DNA of 64,000 bases from Selaginella moellendorffii (lineage: Eukaryota > Streptophyta > Lycopodiopsida > Selaginellales > Selaginellaceae): NCBI RefSeq assembly GCF_000143415.4, contig NW_003314290.1, forward strand, positions 425,470-489,469, in the 5' to 3' direction. Within the stretch, counting starts at the first letter, position 1. Each line of letters opens with the position of its first letter. The translations under genes and the position numbers were made by a program. The notes beneath the pieces were generated by a model. That model was not told where the DNA came from and searched no databases. It saw only the letters and a list, made by a program, of their open reading frames with translations. This document shows, piece after piece, positions 1 through 10,295 of this stretch.

Positions 1-920
1 GGTGGTGAGATTGTTGGAGCTGAGATCCATGTACCTCGTGAGCACTCCAATATGCGCTGGAACCTCACCCGTGAATTTGTTGTAGGCGGCATCGATCCTC
101 TCAACGACGGGAAAGAAAGTGCTCAAGCTGGAGTTGTGCGAGCGCTGGCTTGCTCCAAACAGCGAGAAGAAATCCCCGGAGAAGGCGTTGCGAGCGATAG
201 CGAGAACTTTCAGTGAGGTACATCTGCTTTCGGGAGCGAATAACTCTCCCGATATCTGGTTGAACGAGATGTTGATACTAATCAGGTTTTTGCAGCCGGG
301 GAAAACGATCTGAGAGAGATTGTTGCTGGACAGGAAGACCTCTCGAAGATCAACGCAAGTGGAGAGGACCCTGTTAGGAAACTCGCCGACGAGCCGGTTG
401 TTTGAGACGTCCAAGAGCGTCAAGTTGCAAGACTCTCCCGAGAGAAGAGGGGCAAGGCATGCATATTATCGCCAGTGAGCTCGTTGGAAGAAAGGTTGAG
501 AGCTCGGATCGTCCCGCCGCAGCTCTCGAGGATCTCAAGCAGAAGATTATCATCGCCAGTGAGACTGTTTCGAGACAAGTCGAGAGCTTCCAGGTTGCAA
601 CTTCGCAGCGAACGGTTGGTGGACGATCCGGTGAAATTGCTCTGAGAGATGTGGAGCTTCTCTAGATGGGACAGGTCTTGGATCGCATCGAGCAAAGCAG
701 GCCTGGGCAGTGATAGTGACTGAAGATCAAGTCCAGTGATCCGGCCCGAGCTGGAGCAATTGACTCCATGCCAGTGACACGAATCTACACCAGAACTCGT
801 GTTCCAGGTACCGAGTGTGGATAATGGATCGCTCACCTGGTTCTTGAAGCTCAAGAGCGTTGCACGATCTTCTTCTTTTGCAGCTGCCAGTGACAGAAGC
901 ACGAGAATTGTGAGCAACAT
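1..920 (-). CDS. LRR receptor-like protein, N-terminal part, frameshifted, runs off the left edge
   Basis: Starts at ATG 920-918 with a short hydrophobic signal peptide, followed by an LRRNT_2-type cap (DRATLLSFKNQ, then the WxxWxGVNC-like stretch HWHGVNC) and repeated LxLSxNxLTG units. This is the extracellular part of a plant LRR receptor-like kinase or protein; the spacing recalls BRI1/EMS1-type receptors, but subfamily is not certain. The first frame stops at 420-422. The neighbouring frame takes over from about 432 down to position 1 with perfect LRR continuity (SCNLTLLDVSNNRLVGEF and at least three more repeats). No splice pair explains the shift, so there is an apparent one-base loss near 430-440. 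Either this allele is a pseudogene or the base call is wrong. The kinase domain, if any, lies outside the window. Confidence 0.8.
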
Positions 921-1184
921 TCTCCCTTCAGTCGAGTTTCGTGTTTAGGTTGCAACCGAGTGAAGTGACTGACCCCAGTCAAATTTGTTTCTTTTATCAG
1001 CCACATAATCCTCATCGCTTTTGGGTGACTGCTCGTGCTCAGCCAGTCAAAAAGTGAAGTCATTTTTTTTTTCAAAAGTCCGTGTTCCATTATTTTGCAA
1101 GATCACAAATGAATCATTTGCTTTGCCCATAGATACATGCTTTGTTAAGAAGAGAGGATGTGGATCATATCCTCTGGAGAGCAG

Positions 1185-1480
1185 ATCTGCAATGACAACA
1201 TGACTTACGAGGTATGTGCATTAGTTCTCGTGCGACAAGAGAGAAATCTTTTCAGGAGCTTCTCGCGCTTGAAGAGAGGATGGGGTTCGTTAGCTCATGG
1301 ATTACAAAAGTGTGGCATGTTTGCACGGGATGCCGAGCTCCAGTGTAATCTCTTCTCGGAGTTTTCTTGGAGGGAATTTTGCAATAAGGAGGAAGAACTG
1401 GGCGAGTTCGATTGCAGTCTCACGTAGATTGTATCAAGCAGTGGCTTGGAGTGCCCAATCTGCAAAGTCTAACAATCGTG
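1185..1480 (+). pseudogene. Decayed 3' end of a RING-H2 ligase gene (left duplication arm)
   Basis: Reads as broken pieces of the RING-H2 gene found whole at 10296-12144: the exon end DNMTYE with its GT donor at about 1210, then after a TTTTCAG acceptor ELLALEERMG, an internal deletion, AHGLQKCGMF, and finally the RING part with the fragments EEELGEFDC and CPICK. Stops and frame changes occur between the cysteines, so no zinc site can form. It lies just upstream of the BAHD gene at 1874. The same order (RING remnant, then BAHD) is seen in the inverted copy at 7993-10038. Confidence 0.85.
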
Positions 1481-1873
1481 GCATTCAGAAATTGATGGAA
1501 TGCTAGACAATCTTTTCCATTTCGCATGGACCCTGTGATAGGGCGATTTGCGGGACAACATGAAACGAATATGAATCTCAGGGATTTTTCTCTCTCTGAG
1601 GTTTGTGTGTGATTACTACCTGGCTGCCACGGCAAAAGTTTTGCGACCAGTGGAAATAATTGTGAAATGTCCCTGCTAGCACCAAGTTGTAAGCTATCCC
1701 AATCGCGGACACGAATACGTCGACGTGACGAGAGATTCATGGCTGGGGAGAATGAGCGATCTCGCTTCCTCCACGCTAAAGGCAGGCGTGTCAGGCGAAT
1801 CTTTCCGAACATTGTGGAAGATCCTTTAAAAAATATATATTTGAGATTCCTTCTTCTTCTTTGCGTCCTGGCG

Positions 1874-3169
1874 ATGGAGATCCACTCGCGGATGTGCGTG
1901 GCCAAGTCCGACGTCCCCGCCTCCGTCCCTCGCGTGGTGCTCCTCTCGCCGCTCGACCTCTTCCACACCAGCCAGATGCCCATCGTCCTCTTCTACGAGA
2001 ACGCCCCCGCCGGGGCGGCGGCGCGCATCGAATCGGGGCTGGCAACCGTGCTGGATCACTACCCGGAGCTCGCTGGACGGATCGGGCGCGACGAGCTGGG
2101 CCGCCACTGCATCCATCTCAACAACGAAGGCGCGATCTTCGTCGAGGCGGTATGCGCGTCCGAGGAGCTGGCTCCCTTCCTGGACAAGCGCGGGAACGAC
2201 GTCAAGGATCTCGTCGGCTCGTCGACGCTGGAGCTGGGCGATGGGATGAACCGCGTGCCGCTCATCATCCAGGTGACGCGCTTCGCTTGCGGGGGGCTGG
2301 CCCTCAGCTGGGAGGGACACCACCGCGTGTGCGATGGCTCCGCCCACACGCAGTTCTTGCTCAACTGGGCATATGCTGCAAGAACCGGATCCCTCACTCC
2401 AGGATTCGTCCCGCTCATCCACGACCGATCTTTCTTGTTTCCCAGAAATCCCCCGGTCGTGGAGGATCCACTAGTAAAGTTCATCCACAAGAAAATGTCG
2501 CGCACCACCGTCCCGGGGCAAGAGGTCCTCACTCTCACGTCAAACCTGACGAGCAAGCAGATCTCCCACCTCAAATCTCTCTGCGGGAACAAATACACCA
2601 CCTACGAAACACTGAGTGCGCACTTCTGGAGGTGCATGACCGCAGCCAGGAACTTCGAAGACCGGAGCACTCTGGTCGGGCATTTTTGTCCTGCGAATGG
2701 TCGTTCCATCCTCAATGCCCCGCCCGGGTTTTTTGGTAACGCCATTTACCTCACTTTTGTCCAGACGAGCGCCGCGGATCTGCTGGATGGATCGCTGGAG
2801 CACGCCGCGGGGCTCATCCGGCAGGCCGTCAAGCGCGCCAGCAACCGTGTGTTCCTCGAGTCGGTGATCGACTACCTGGCGCTGGAGCAAGCGAGTGAAG
2901 ATGCCCAGCCGCCGCAGCCCGAGGCCAAGGACCAGAGCTGGATCCCAAATGTCATGATCCCGTGCTGGTCGAAGTTTCCATTATATGAGGTTGACTTTGG
3001 GTTTGGCAATCCATTCCGGTTCTCCACTGTGAATATGGGGATTGAGGGGGCGTTCACGATTGGGCCACCGCGCAAGGAGGGAATCACGGAGGTGCTCATC
3101 AATGTGCGCAAGGAGCACGCCCAGAGCTTGCTCACTCACCTTGGCAACTGTACTCAGGGATATTTCTAG
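1874..3169 (+). CDS. BAHD acyltransferase (HCT-like), copy 1
   Basis: Single-exon gene of 431 residues, within the usual BAHD length. These cytosolic enzymes move an acyl group from an acyl-CoA to an alcohol or amine in phenolic and specialised metabolism. The catalytic HxxxD motif is HHRVCDG at about residue 150, and the structural DFGWG motif appears as DFGFG near residue 375. The open frame extends upstream, but I start at ATG 1874 (MEIHSRMCVAK) because the inverted copy diverges upstream of the corresponding ATG. The last residues (CTQGYF) are an extension absent from copy 2, whose stop comes earlier. Donor and acceptor cannot be told from sequence; the closest named group by appearance is the hydroxycinnamoyl transferases. 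Confidence 0.92.
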   Translation: MEIHSRMCVAKSDVPASVPRVVLLSPLDLFHTSQMPIVLFYENAPAGAAARIESGLATVLDHYPELAGRIGRDELGRHCIHLNNEGAIFVEAVCASEELAPFLDKRGNDVKDLVGSSTLELGDGMNRVPLIIQVTRFACGGLALSWEGHHRVCDGSAHTQFLLNWAYAARTGSLTPGFVPLIHDRSFLFPRNPPVVEDPLVKFIHKKMSRTTVPGQEVLTLTSNLTSKQISHLKSLCGNKYTTYETLSAHFWRCMTAARNFEDRSTLVGHFCPANGRSILNAPPGFFGNAIYLTFVQTSAADLLDGSLEHAAGLIRQAVKRASNRVFLESVIDYLALEQASEDAQPPQPEAKDQSWIPNVMIPCWSKFPLYEVDFGFGNPFRFSTVNMGIEGAFTIGPPRKEGITEVLINVRKEHAQSLLTHLGNCTQGYF

Positions 3170-5621
3170 ATTTAAACGTTGCTTGATAGATTTATTTTTC
3201 TACAGAGTCAATATGTTAACTACTCGTCAGGATCCAGATTCTTAGTGGCCACTTTTTAGCTTTGAAGTACTAATCAGTTCAAAATTACTTATTCCATAGC
3301 AGTTTCTTTGCCTTTAGCAGTTGTTGATTTGGGACTATGACGGAGACAACATTGTTGTCTTATGTTACCACATGTGATCTAAACCACCAGAAACAAAATC
3401 TTATTTGGAATCACTATATCAAGCTTAAGTGAGTTGAAATGATTTATGGCTTGTTAGTTACAACCATTTCTCATGAGCTATCTAACATTAGATTCCAATT
3501 TATTAGATCCTTCTTGGGCTGGCATGTTAACAAGCTGGAGATCAAACAAATTTTTGGCTTGACCAATCTCTACTTAATTGAGGTAGGTGTTTTGAATTTT
3601 ACCTTGGCAGTATGGAATTTACCACCAAAACCAGCAAGAATTGCATACTAAAACACCTTTTTTTTACCTGACATTTCATGACAGAGTGCTTTTGCTTGAT
3701 TCATACGTCTCACCATTTCCATCGATTGAATGCAACACAACATTCAAAGGCTGAAAAAAGGCCTCGTGGCTGGTCCTAGAAACTATTCTAAGAATATAAA
3801 TGTTTTATATTTGTAAAGCCCTAATACCATATTTAAATTTTTAACTAATTAGTTTTCAAGAGTATGGCTATATATAATGTACCTTTCATAGCACAAAAAT
3901 GGCCTACAATGTCCACACAACACTGTCAATATTGGAGCTACTCTTTGATTGTGATGGAGTTGAGATAATTTATATCACTGAATGGTCATAGTGATATATA
4001 TCTTAAAATTCTTCTTTAATTATAAATGTTTCTCCCTTCACAACTTATGATAAAGATAAGAATTTAGTATTTGTATTTGGGAGTAAAAGAATTCTTACTT
4101 AAATAGGCATTCTGAAGTTTTCTAGTGAGGACATCCTTGTGTCAAGTGTTAAAATCTTTATTGCTTCTTTTATTTATTTATTTATTTTAGCAGTGAGTTC
4201 TCTGATGCAGAACATCATTGCCAGTATTGAGAGGCATAAACTAATCAAGAAATTTACCAAATTAATTAACAACTAAAATATCAGATGCCTTCATCAATAT
4301 GGAAAATATCAACAAGATTTTAAGTATTCTTATAATTTTTTTATTAATTTATAAGTGTTTTATGCTGAACATAGAAACTAAACATAATGCTCTCTAACAT
4401 ATAAAATGATCTAAACCTTTTTTTCTTGCAAAATTATTTAAGCTTGGCTGGATAAATCATAAGTTAAAATAGTATATACTAATGTTGCTACAATGTAATA
4501 CACATAAATGTTTTATATTTTAAGAGTTTGTTATAAGAAAAGAATGAAAATAAAAAATCTAAATTTAATAGAAAGAATGAGGGAATAAACAAAGTAGAAC
4601 AATTTTGAACACAAATAAGGAAGGATTCTGCCAACCCTTTACCTACTAATGTGAGTTTTAACTAGATTCAGTCCCAATTGAATAGTTCAGATGTGATTCA
4701 TATTTACTTGTAATATAATACATGTATATTCATACACATAAAATATGTTATTAATATTTAGGATAATTAAGAAGTGAACACAGTAATATTGTTATTCAAG
4801 CTTCGCATTGCAAAAGCTCAATAATATTATTTGTAAGTTATAATTTAGATAGCTAGTCGGCTCGCCATCGCTCGAGTTTTGGGATCTGGAGGCTGATAAT
4901 CTTATCTAATCATCGTGGTCTGGTCAAAATTCTTTCTGAGACACCATTTCGGAATTCCACTAGCCTTGGGCAGCGCTCTTCCAGCAGCTGCCATGGTGAG
5001 CTTAACAATGATTTCACACCTTAAACGCAATTCGAGAGAGGAAAATGTAGTTGTAAAGCCAGCCTGCCAGCTTGGCCCTAGCAAAACGAAAATCGAGAAT
5101 GTACATGTCACTGTGGTACTTCCTGTGAGGAATCACGTTGAAGAGCCTCCAATCGTGAAGGATCTTTATGCTGTGGCGATAAGAATGATAAAACAGGCAA
5201 AAACTGTAGCTTTGGAGGTCAAGAAACCTGGCTATGAAACGATCTGCTAAGTCCAAGAACTTAGAAAAGAAAAGAAAAGAAAAGTGCATGATAAGCGCAG
5301 TATTTTAAAAACGAGCAAAGCAGGCTCACCGACTCCTAACATTTTTTTTTTGACTTGTCGAGTTCTAGCAGGTAAACGCTACACACTATCCATCAATACT
5401 TCCAAGTATCTGCTCAAAAGACAAAATCATTATTTGGTGATGATCGGTCCTATTGAGGTGTCAAGAAATTAAAAGCGATCGATCCCTTGTATGTCTTCAC
5501 TGGAGAGTTCAAGGTAGATGCTGTCCTCGCAGAATTCTTCCTAGTTTCCCTCCTGTACACTTCTAAATTCCATCGAACATTTGATCAGTCAATGATCTTA
5601 ATAATTATAAACATCTTCAAT
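3170..5621. other. AT-rich intergenic DNA without a recognisable gene
   Basis: From 3250 to about 4860 the DNA is strongly AT-rich with no coding signal on either strand. Between 4900 and 5250 the base composition rises and an open frame of 111 codons exists (4915-5250, +), but it shows no domain or codon signal I recognise and has an overlapping open frame on the other strand. I see no RNA gene or clear transposon end here. Confidence 0.5.
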
Positions 5622-7067
5622 TTACATTGGACAAAAGGTCCTCACGAATTCGTTCATGCTCTCGTAAGACGACCCTCCCGGCTCCATCGCCGCCGCCACC
5701 ACTCCCTTCATCTCCATCGCCCTTTTCCTCATCGCGGCTCCCTCCTCCCCCGCCAGTAGCCCCTCGATCGCCGCCGCAATACCCCGCTCGTTCACGTCGC
5801 AATCCGGCCCGTGCCCGACCTCCACACCGATCCCCCACTTGTGCGTCATGAGCAGGCTGTTCATGTTTTGCTCTGCGCCAAACGCCCAGCACAGCGTCGG
5901 CACCCCAGCGCACAGCGCCTCCAGCGTCGAGTTCCACCCGCAGTGCGTAAAGAAGCCGCCGATGGATGGATGATCCAGGATAGCTCTCTGGGGAGCCCAA
6001 TCCACGACAAGCCCCTGCCCAGCCAGCCTCCTCTTCACCGAGTCGTAGAACTCGTCCTCGGCCTCGGGTACCACCTTTCTCATGCTCCACACAAACGCCC
6101 GCTTGCTCGACTCCAGCCCGGCGACCAGCTTCTCAAACTGGTGGAGCGGGAGGATGGATTCCGTCCCAAACGCGATGTAGAGCACCGAGAGCGGTGGCTT
6201 TCCATCCAGCCAGTGGATGACCGGGTGATCCACCGCGTCCTCAAGGACCTCGGGCGGGATGAGGGGGCCGACTGGGAAGTAGCGCTGGAGCTGGCTGCGC
6301 TGGACGGCCACCACCTCGGCCTCGATCTCCTCGACGGTATTGGCCAGGAATCCCTGCGCTCGCGATGAGTTCTCGAAGCAAGCGATCGCGAACGGAGAGA
6401 AATCGTGGTCGACGCCGTAGAAGCAGAGTGGTAGCCGGGTGGTGGCGAGCGGCACCGGCATTCCGGGCAGGACCGAGACGATCTCGTCCTTGTGTGGGCT
6501 CGCTGCAAGCAAGCCGAGGTTAGTCAACGGCCCGAGTTTTAGTCAATGAGAAGTGTTGACTTAACTGTGGACTGGGATGTGGCCCGTGGATATGAGCAGT
6601 GGGACGCTGGCGAAGATGCTCTCGCTCAGAGTGGCGGCGGTCCAGAACACCACCCGTGGAATATGGAGCTCGTCGGCGGTGTCCTGGCACTTGACGAAGC
6701 AATCCGAGATGAGGAGGCTGGGCTTCGTGACCTTCCCATTCTCTGCTGGGACTGCTGCTTGATCTAGATCTAGCTTGAACTCCTCCCGGATCACCTGGGT
6801 CAGCGCCGCGATGGGCTGCGAGGGGTTGTCGCCGCGCAGTGGCTCCGGGAATGGGACGAGGCGGATGCTGGCGCGAGCGGTGTCGAAACCGGGGGACTTG
6901 AGCACCCGGCGTTGGGCGACGGGGAGGTGCTCGTGGAAGACAATGATAGTTACCTCGACTGCCCGGTGGGCGAGCTGCCGGGCGAGCTCTAGCGCCGGGT
7001 TGAGGTGCCCGAATCCAGTCGCCGGCACCAGCACTACGGTGTGGTGGCGCTGCTTGGTGGGAGCCAT
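5622..7067 (-). CDS. Family 1 UDP-glycosyltransferase (UGT)
   Basis: Two exons, 7067-6566 and 6502-5622, joined across a 63-nt intron (donor GTTAAG, acceptor TTGCAG); 460 residues, normal for plant UGTs. The enzyme transfers sugar from a UDP-sugar to a small acceptor in the cytosol. The N-terminal GFGHLNP holds the catalytic His. The C-terminal PSPG box starts at WAPQRAILDHPSIGG, continues with THCGWNSTLEA and ends WAFGAEQ. In the usual box the end reads WP..xDQ, so here Pro is replaced and Asp is Glu, while the sugar-contacting Gln is kept. Upstream ATGs exist, but the start at 7067 gives MAPTKQRHHTVVLVPATGFG, a typical UGT beginning. It lies alone between two convergent BAHD copies, which suggests joint use in glycosylated or acylated product formation (inference). 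Confidence 0.92.
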
Positions 7068-7992
7068 CGTTTTCCCTCGATTCCAAGATACTTTTAACAA
7101 ATGTTCTTAGGGTTTGCGAGTAATTGGAGCTTGCATTGCTTTCACGATACTGCTGTGGCTCTCTTGTTGCCACGCAGCCCATGAAACTATCACGCAAGTT
7201 TGAGCTATCTCTGATTTGGAAATCCTACTTCCTCGGTAACTACTTGAGGATGGACATCGCCCCACACTATCATACCACAAAGTCTCCACCTCCAGTGCGA
7301 GGAAATAGAAAGCGATCATCGGGGGTCCCAAAGGTATTATTGCAAGACCTAAAACTCGTTTTCAAGAAATGATGCAACACTATAGACTAGGCCATGTTCA
7401 CGGAATCAATTGAAGGCCAGAAAACAAAGAGCGCACCTGGCTGGTTGGAACGCTGTTGCTCTCAAACGATCCCGATTTTATAGAAAAATATTATAGCGCT
7501 AAATGTTGTTGTATCTGATGGAAGGCATGAATGAAGACTTTTTGTCAGCAGCCAAACTGATGCCTGGTGGTGGCATTTGGACAAACCAACACGCATTCGA
7601 ATCAATGTTACTTGGAAAGCGATCTCGTGATCCGTCTGACACAAATCAAATAAACAAATCAATGCTTCCAGCTTTCCTGGAGACGTTGCCTGCTGCGCGT
7701 TGTTAAAAAAGTAAAAGTTCCGGCAGTGGCCCATACGTTACTTGCTTGACCTCTCACGTATCATTCATTCCTGTTGTGTTCACATCGTTTCGCAGTGCCT
7801 GGGCTCCGTACGTCAAGATCATTTTCTTATTACTGAGTAACAAATAGAACAAGAACAAGAACAAGAACACAAGAACAAGAACAAAAACAAGAACAAGAAC
7901 AAGAATAATAATAATAATAATAACATAAAGACGATCAAAATGAAAGAAAACAATACATGATACAAGCAAGACTCAAGAGCGAGAGAGTCCGC
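7068..7992. other. Intergenic stretch between UGT and BAHD copy 2
   Basis: Contains the UGT promoter side (7068-7400) and the 3' flank of BAHD copy 2. Small open frames here (for example 7503-7706) have no recognisable domain. The only clear structure is the simple-sequence tract at 7847-7923. Confidence 0.5.
7847..7923. repeat. Microsatellite: (GAACAA)n followed by (AAT)n
   Basis: A run of imperfect GAACAA units passes into about seven AAT units, just past the 3' end of BAHD copy 2. Confidence 0.9.
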
Positions 7993-9264
7993 TTAGTTGC
8001 CGAGGTGAGCGAGCAGGCTCTGGGCGTGCTCCTTGCGCACATTGATGAGCACCTCCGTGATCCCGTCCTTGCGCGGCGGCCCAATCGTGAACACCCCCTC
8101 GATCCCCACATTCACGGTGGAGAACCGGAACGGATCGCCAAACCCAAAGTCAACCTCATACAGCGGAAACCTCGACCAGCACGGGATCATGACATTCGGG
8201 ATCCAGCTCTGGTCCTTGGCCTCGGCCTGCGGCGGCCGATCATCCTCGCCCGCCTGCTCCAGCGCAAGGTAGTCAATCACCGACTCGAGAAACACCCGGT
8301 TGCTGGCGCGCTTGACGGCCTGCCGGATGAGCCCCGCGGCGTGCTCCAGTGATCCATCCAGCAGATCCGCGGCGCTCGTCTGCACGAAGGTGTGGTAAAT
8401 GGCGTTGCCAAAAAACCCGGGCGGGGCATTGAGGATGGAACGACCATTCGCGGGACAAAAATGCCCGACCAGAGTGCTCCGGTCTTCGAAGTCCCTGGCC
8501 GCGGTCATGCACCTCCAGAAGTGCGCGCTCAAAGTCTCGTAGGTGGTGTATTTGTTCCCGCAGAGAGATTTGAGGTGGGAGATCTGCTTGCTCGTCAAGT
8601 TTTCCGTGAGAGTGAGGACCTCTTGCCCCGGGACGGTGGTGCGCGACATGGGCTTGTGGACGAACTCCACTAGTGGATCCTCCACGACCGGGGGATCTCT
8701 GGGAGACAAGAAAGATCGGTCGTGGATGAGCGGGACGAATCCTGGAGTGAGGGATCCGGTTCTTGCAGCAGATGCCCAGTTGAGCAAGAACTGCGTGTGG
8801 GCGGAGCCATCGCACACGCGGTGGTGTCCCTCCCAGCTGAGGGCCAGCCCCCCGCAAGCGAAGCGCGTCACCTGGATGATGAGCGGCACGCGGTTCATCC
8901 CATCGCCCAGCTCCAGCGTCGACGAGCCGACGAGATCCTTGACGTCGTTGCCGCGCTTGTCCAGGAAGGGAGCCAGCTCGGAGGAGCACACCGCCTCGAC
9001 GAAGATCGCGCCTTCGTTGTTGAGATGGATGCAGTGGCGGCCCAGCTCGTCGCGCCCGATCCGCCCCGCCAGCTCCGGGAAGTGATCCAGCACGGTTGCG
9101 AGCCCCGACTCGATGCGCGCGGCTGCTCCGGCGGGGGCGTTCTCGTAGAAGAGGACGATGGGCATCTGGCTGGTGTGGAAGAGGTCGAGCGGCGTGAGGA
9201 GGACCAGCGGAGGGGCGGTGGCGGGGACGGACTTGGCCACGCACATCCGCGAGTGGATCTCCAT
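7993..9264 (-). CDS. BAHD acyltransferase (HCT-like), copy 2
   Basis: Single exon, about 423 residues, differing from copy 1 at roughly one residue in twenty by eye. HHRVCDG and DFGFG are both conserved, so it should be active. I use ATG 9264 (MEIHSRMCVAK); the codon at 9270 is TTG, not ATG. Differences cluster in the N-terminal 20 residues and a proline-rich linker near residue 340 (GEDDRPPQAEAK against SEDAQPPQPEAK in copy 1). The gene points toward copy 1, with the UGT between them. The upstream 50 bases are rich in AAGAAG. Confidence 0.92.
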   Translation of the reverse strand: MEIHSRMCVAKSVPATAPPLVLLTPLDLFHTSQMPIVLFYENAPAGAAARIESGLATVLDHFPELAGRIGRDELGRHCIHLNNEGAIFVEAVCSSELAPFLDKRGNDVKDLVGSSTLELGDGMNRVPLIIQVTRFACGGLALSWEGHHRVCDGSAHTQFLLNWASAARTGSLTPGFVPLIHDRSFLSPRDPPVVEDPLVEFVHKPMSRTTVPGQEVLTLTENLTSKQISHLKSLCGNKYTTYETLSAHFWRCMTAARDFEDRSTLVGHFCPANGRSILNAPPGFFGNAIYHTFVQTSAADLLDGSLEHAAGLIRQAVKRASNRVFLESVIDYLALEQAGEDDRPPQAEAKDQSWIPNVMIPCWSRFPLYEVDFGFGDPFRFSTVNVGIEGVFTIGPPRKDGITEVLINVRKEHAQSLLAHLGN

Positions 9265-9754
9265 TGCCAAGAAACGATCGCAAAGAAGAAGACGATCGAG
9301 AAGAAGAAGTAATCGCTCTCTCGCTCGCGCTCCAAGATCTACAAAGAAGAAAGCTCTCGGGGAGAGGAAGAGATTATATGGGTGTTTCTTAAGCTAACTC
9401 AAAGGGTGGCTATGGTTCTTCCACAATGCTTGGATTGTTTCGGAGGGGGAGATTCTACTGTGTCGTGCCCGCCTGACACAGCCATTATTTGCGCCTGGCG
9501 TCTCGCGACTTGCGTGGAGGACGAGTGATCTCTCGCTCTCGCGGTCACGCGCGAGCGATGGATCTCTCGCCACGTCTACGTATTCGTACCCACTCCCTAC
9601 GTAGACCATACGCTCCAACTTGCCTGGACGCTTGATTCGAATCTTTAGAAGTTTCCTCGCGTGGGCAAATCGCCACCGTTGGTCCTGAGCGATCCATGAA
9701 AGCGAAATGGAAAGACTACTAGCATAACGCTTGGATCCCACCAACTTTCTCTTG

Positions 9755-10038
9755 TCACATTGCTGTGACTTTGCAGATTGGGCAGAAGTTCTTGCGTACA
9801 AGCCACTGCTTGATACAGTTTACGTGGAACTTGTGACCGCAATCGATCTCGCCCAGATCCTCGCCATTCCAAAAGTCCTCCTGGAAAACAATGCCTCAAA
9901 CTCTTAGTCAAAGTTCTTTACCTGGCAGATGCTACACTTGTGCTCGCCATCCCGAGAACTTCCACACTTTAGTAAGCTACGAGCTATCGATTTTTCGCTC
10001 AATCCAGTGCTCACCACCCCCATCCTCTCGAGAAGCTC
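9755..10038 (-). pseudogene. 5'-truncated RING-H2 gene copy (last two exons only)
   Basis: Two exons, 10038-9922 and 9880-9755, keep their splice sites and open frame and correspond to the last two exons of the intact gene at 10296-12144. The first begins ELLERMGVVSTGLSEK and ends CSICQ; the second carries CGHKFHVNC and CPICK. All eight RING zinc ligands are present. The upstream exons, and any start codon in a normal context, are missing, so this is a partial tandem copy. Confidence 0.85.
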
Positions 10039-10295
10039 CTGCAAAGATATTTCTCTGGACGGCCCAATGAAACGAAGATATTTCTCTGGATGGCGAAACG
10101 AAGCCTGCGTAGTTTCCAGGAGTTTCTCTCACCTTTAAAGTCTATTATTGACTTCGGAAAACAAAGATAGTCTCGAGAATTCCTGCTTTAAAATGCCATT
10201 GAAAGAAAAGTCTAGAGTTTATTCTTTCTAAAAACTAGGATGTGTGTGGAATGAAAGAACAAGGACGTGAAACTCACAAGTTGACGTGCGCGAAA

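Larger units (their letters stand above)
1185..3169 (+). repeat. Left arm of an inverted duplication (RING remnant + promoter + BAHD gene)
   Basis: Matches the reverse complement of 7993-10038 in the RING remnant, in the roughly 300-bp upstream region of the BAHD gene (for example the stretch around 1715-1740 against 9560-9585, and the ATTGTGGAAGA motif near 1813 against 9420), and through the whole BAHD coding region. The promoter part carries small insertions and deletions, while the coding part is nearly identical. Confidence 0.85.
7993..10038 (-). repeat. Right arm of the inverted duplication
   Basis: Reverse-complement partner of 1185-3169, in the order RING remnant (10038-9755), promoter, BAHD gene (9264-7993). 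The RING part here is less decayed than in the left arm, so the left copy has drifted more. Confidence 0.85.

Noticed and set aside
1791-2739. Long open frames overlapping BAHD copy 1 in other frames (and the equivalents over copy 2)
   Set aside because: Shadows of a GC-rich coding region with strong third-position bias; no domain similarity.
4915-5250. 111-codon frame in the 3.2-5.6 kb intergenic region
   Set aside because: No recognisable domain, an overlapping long frame on the other strand, and no flanking gene signals.
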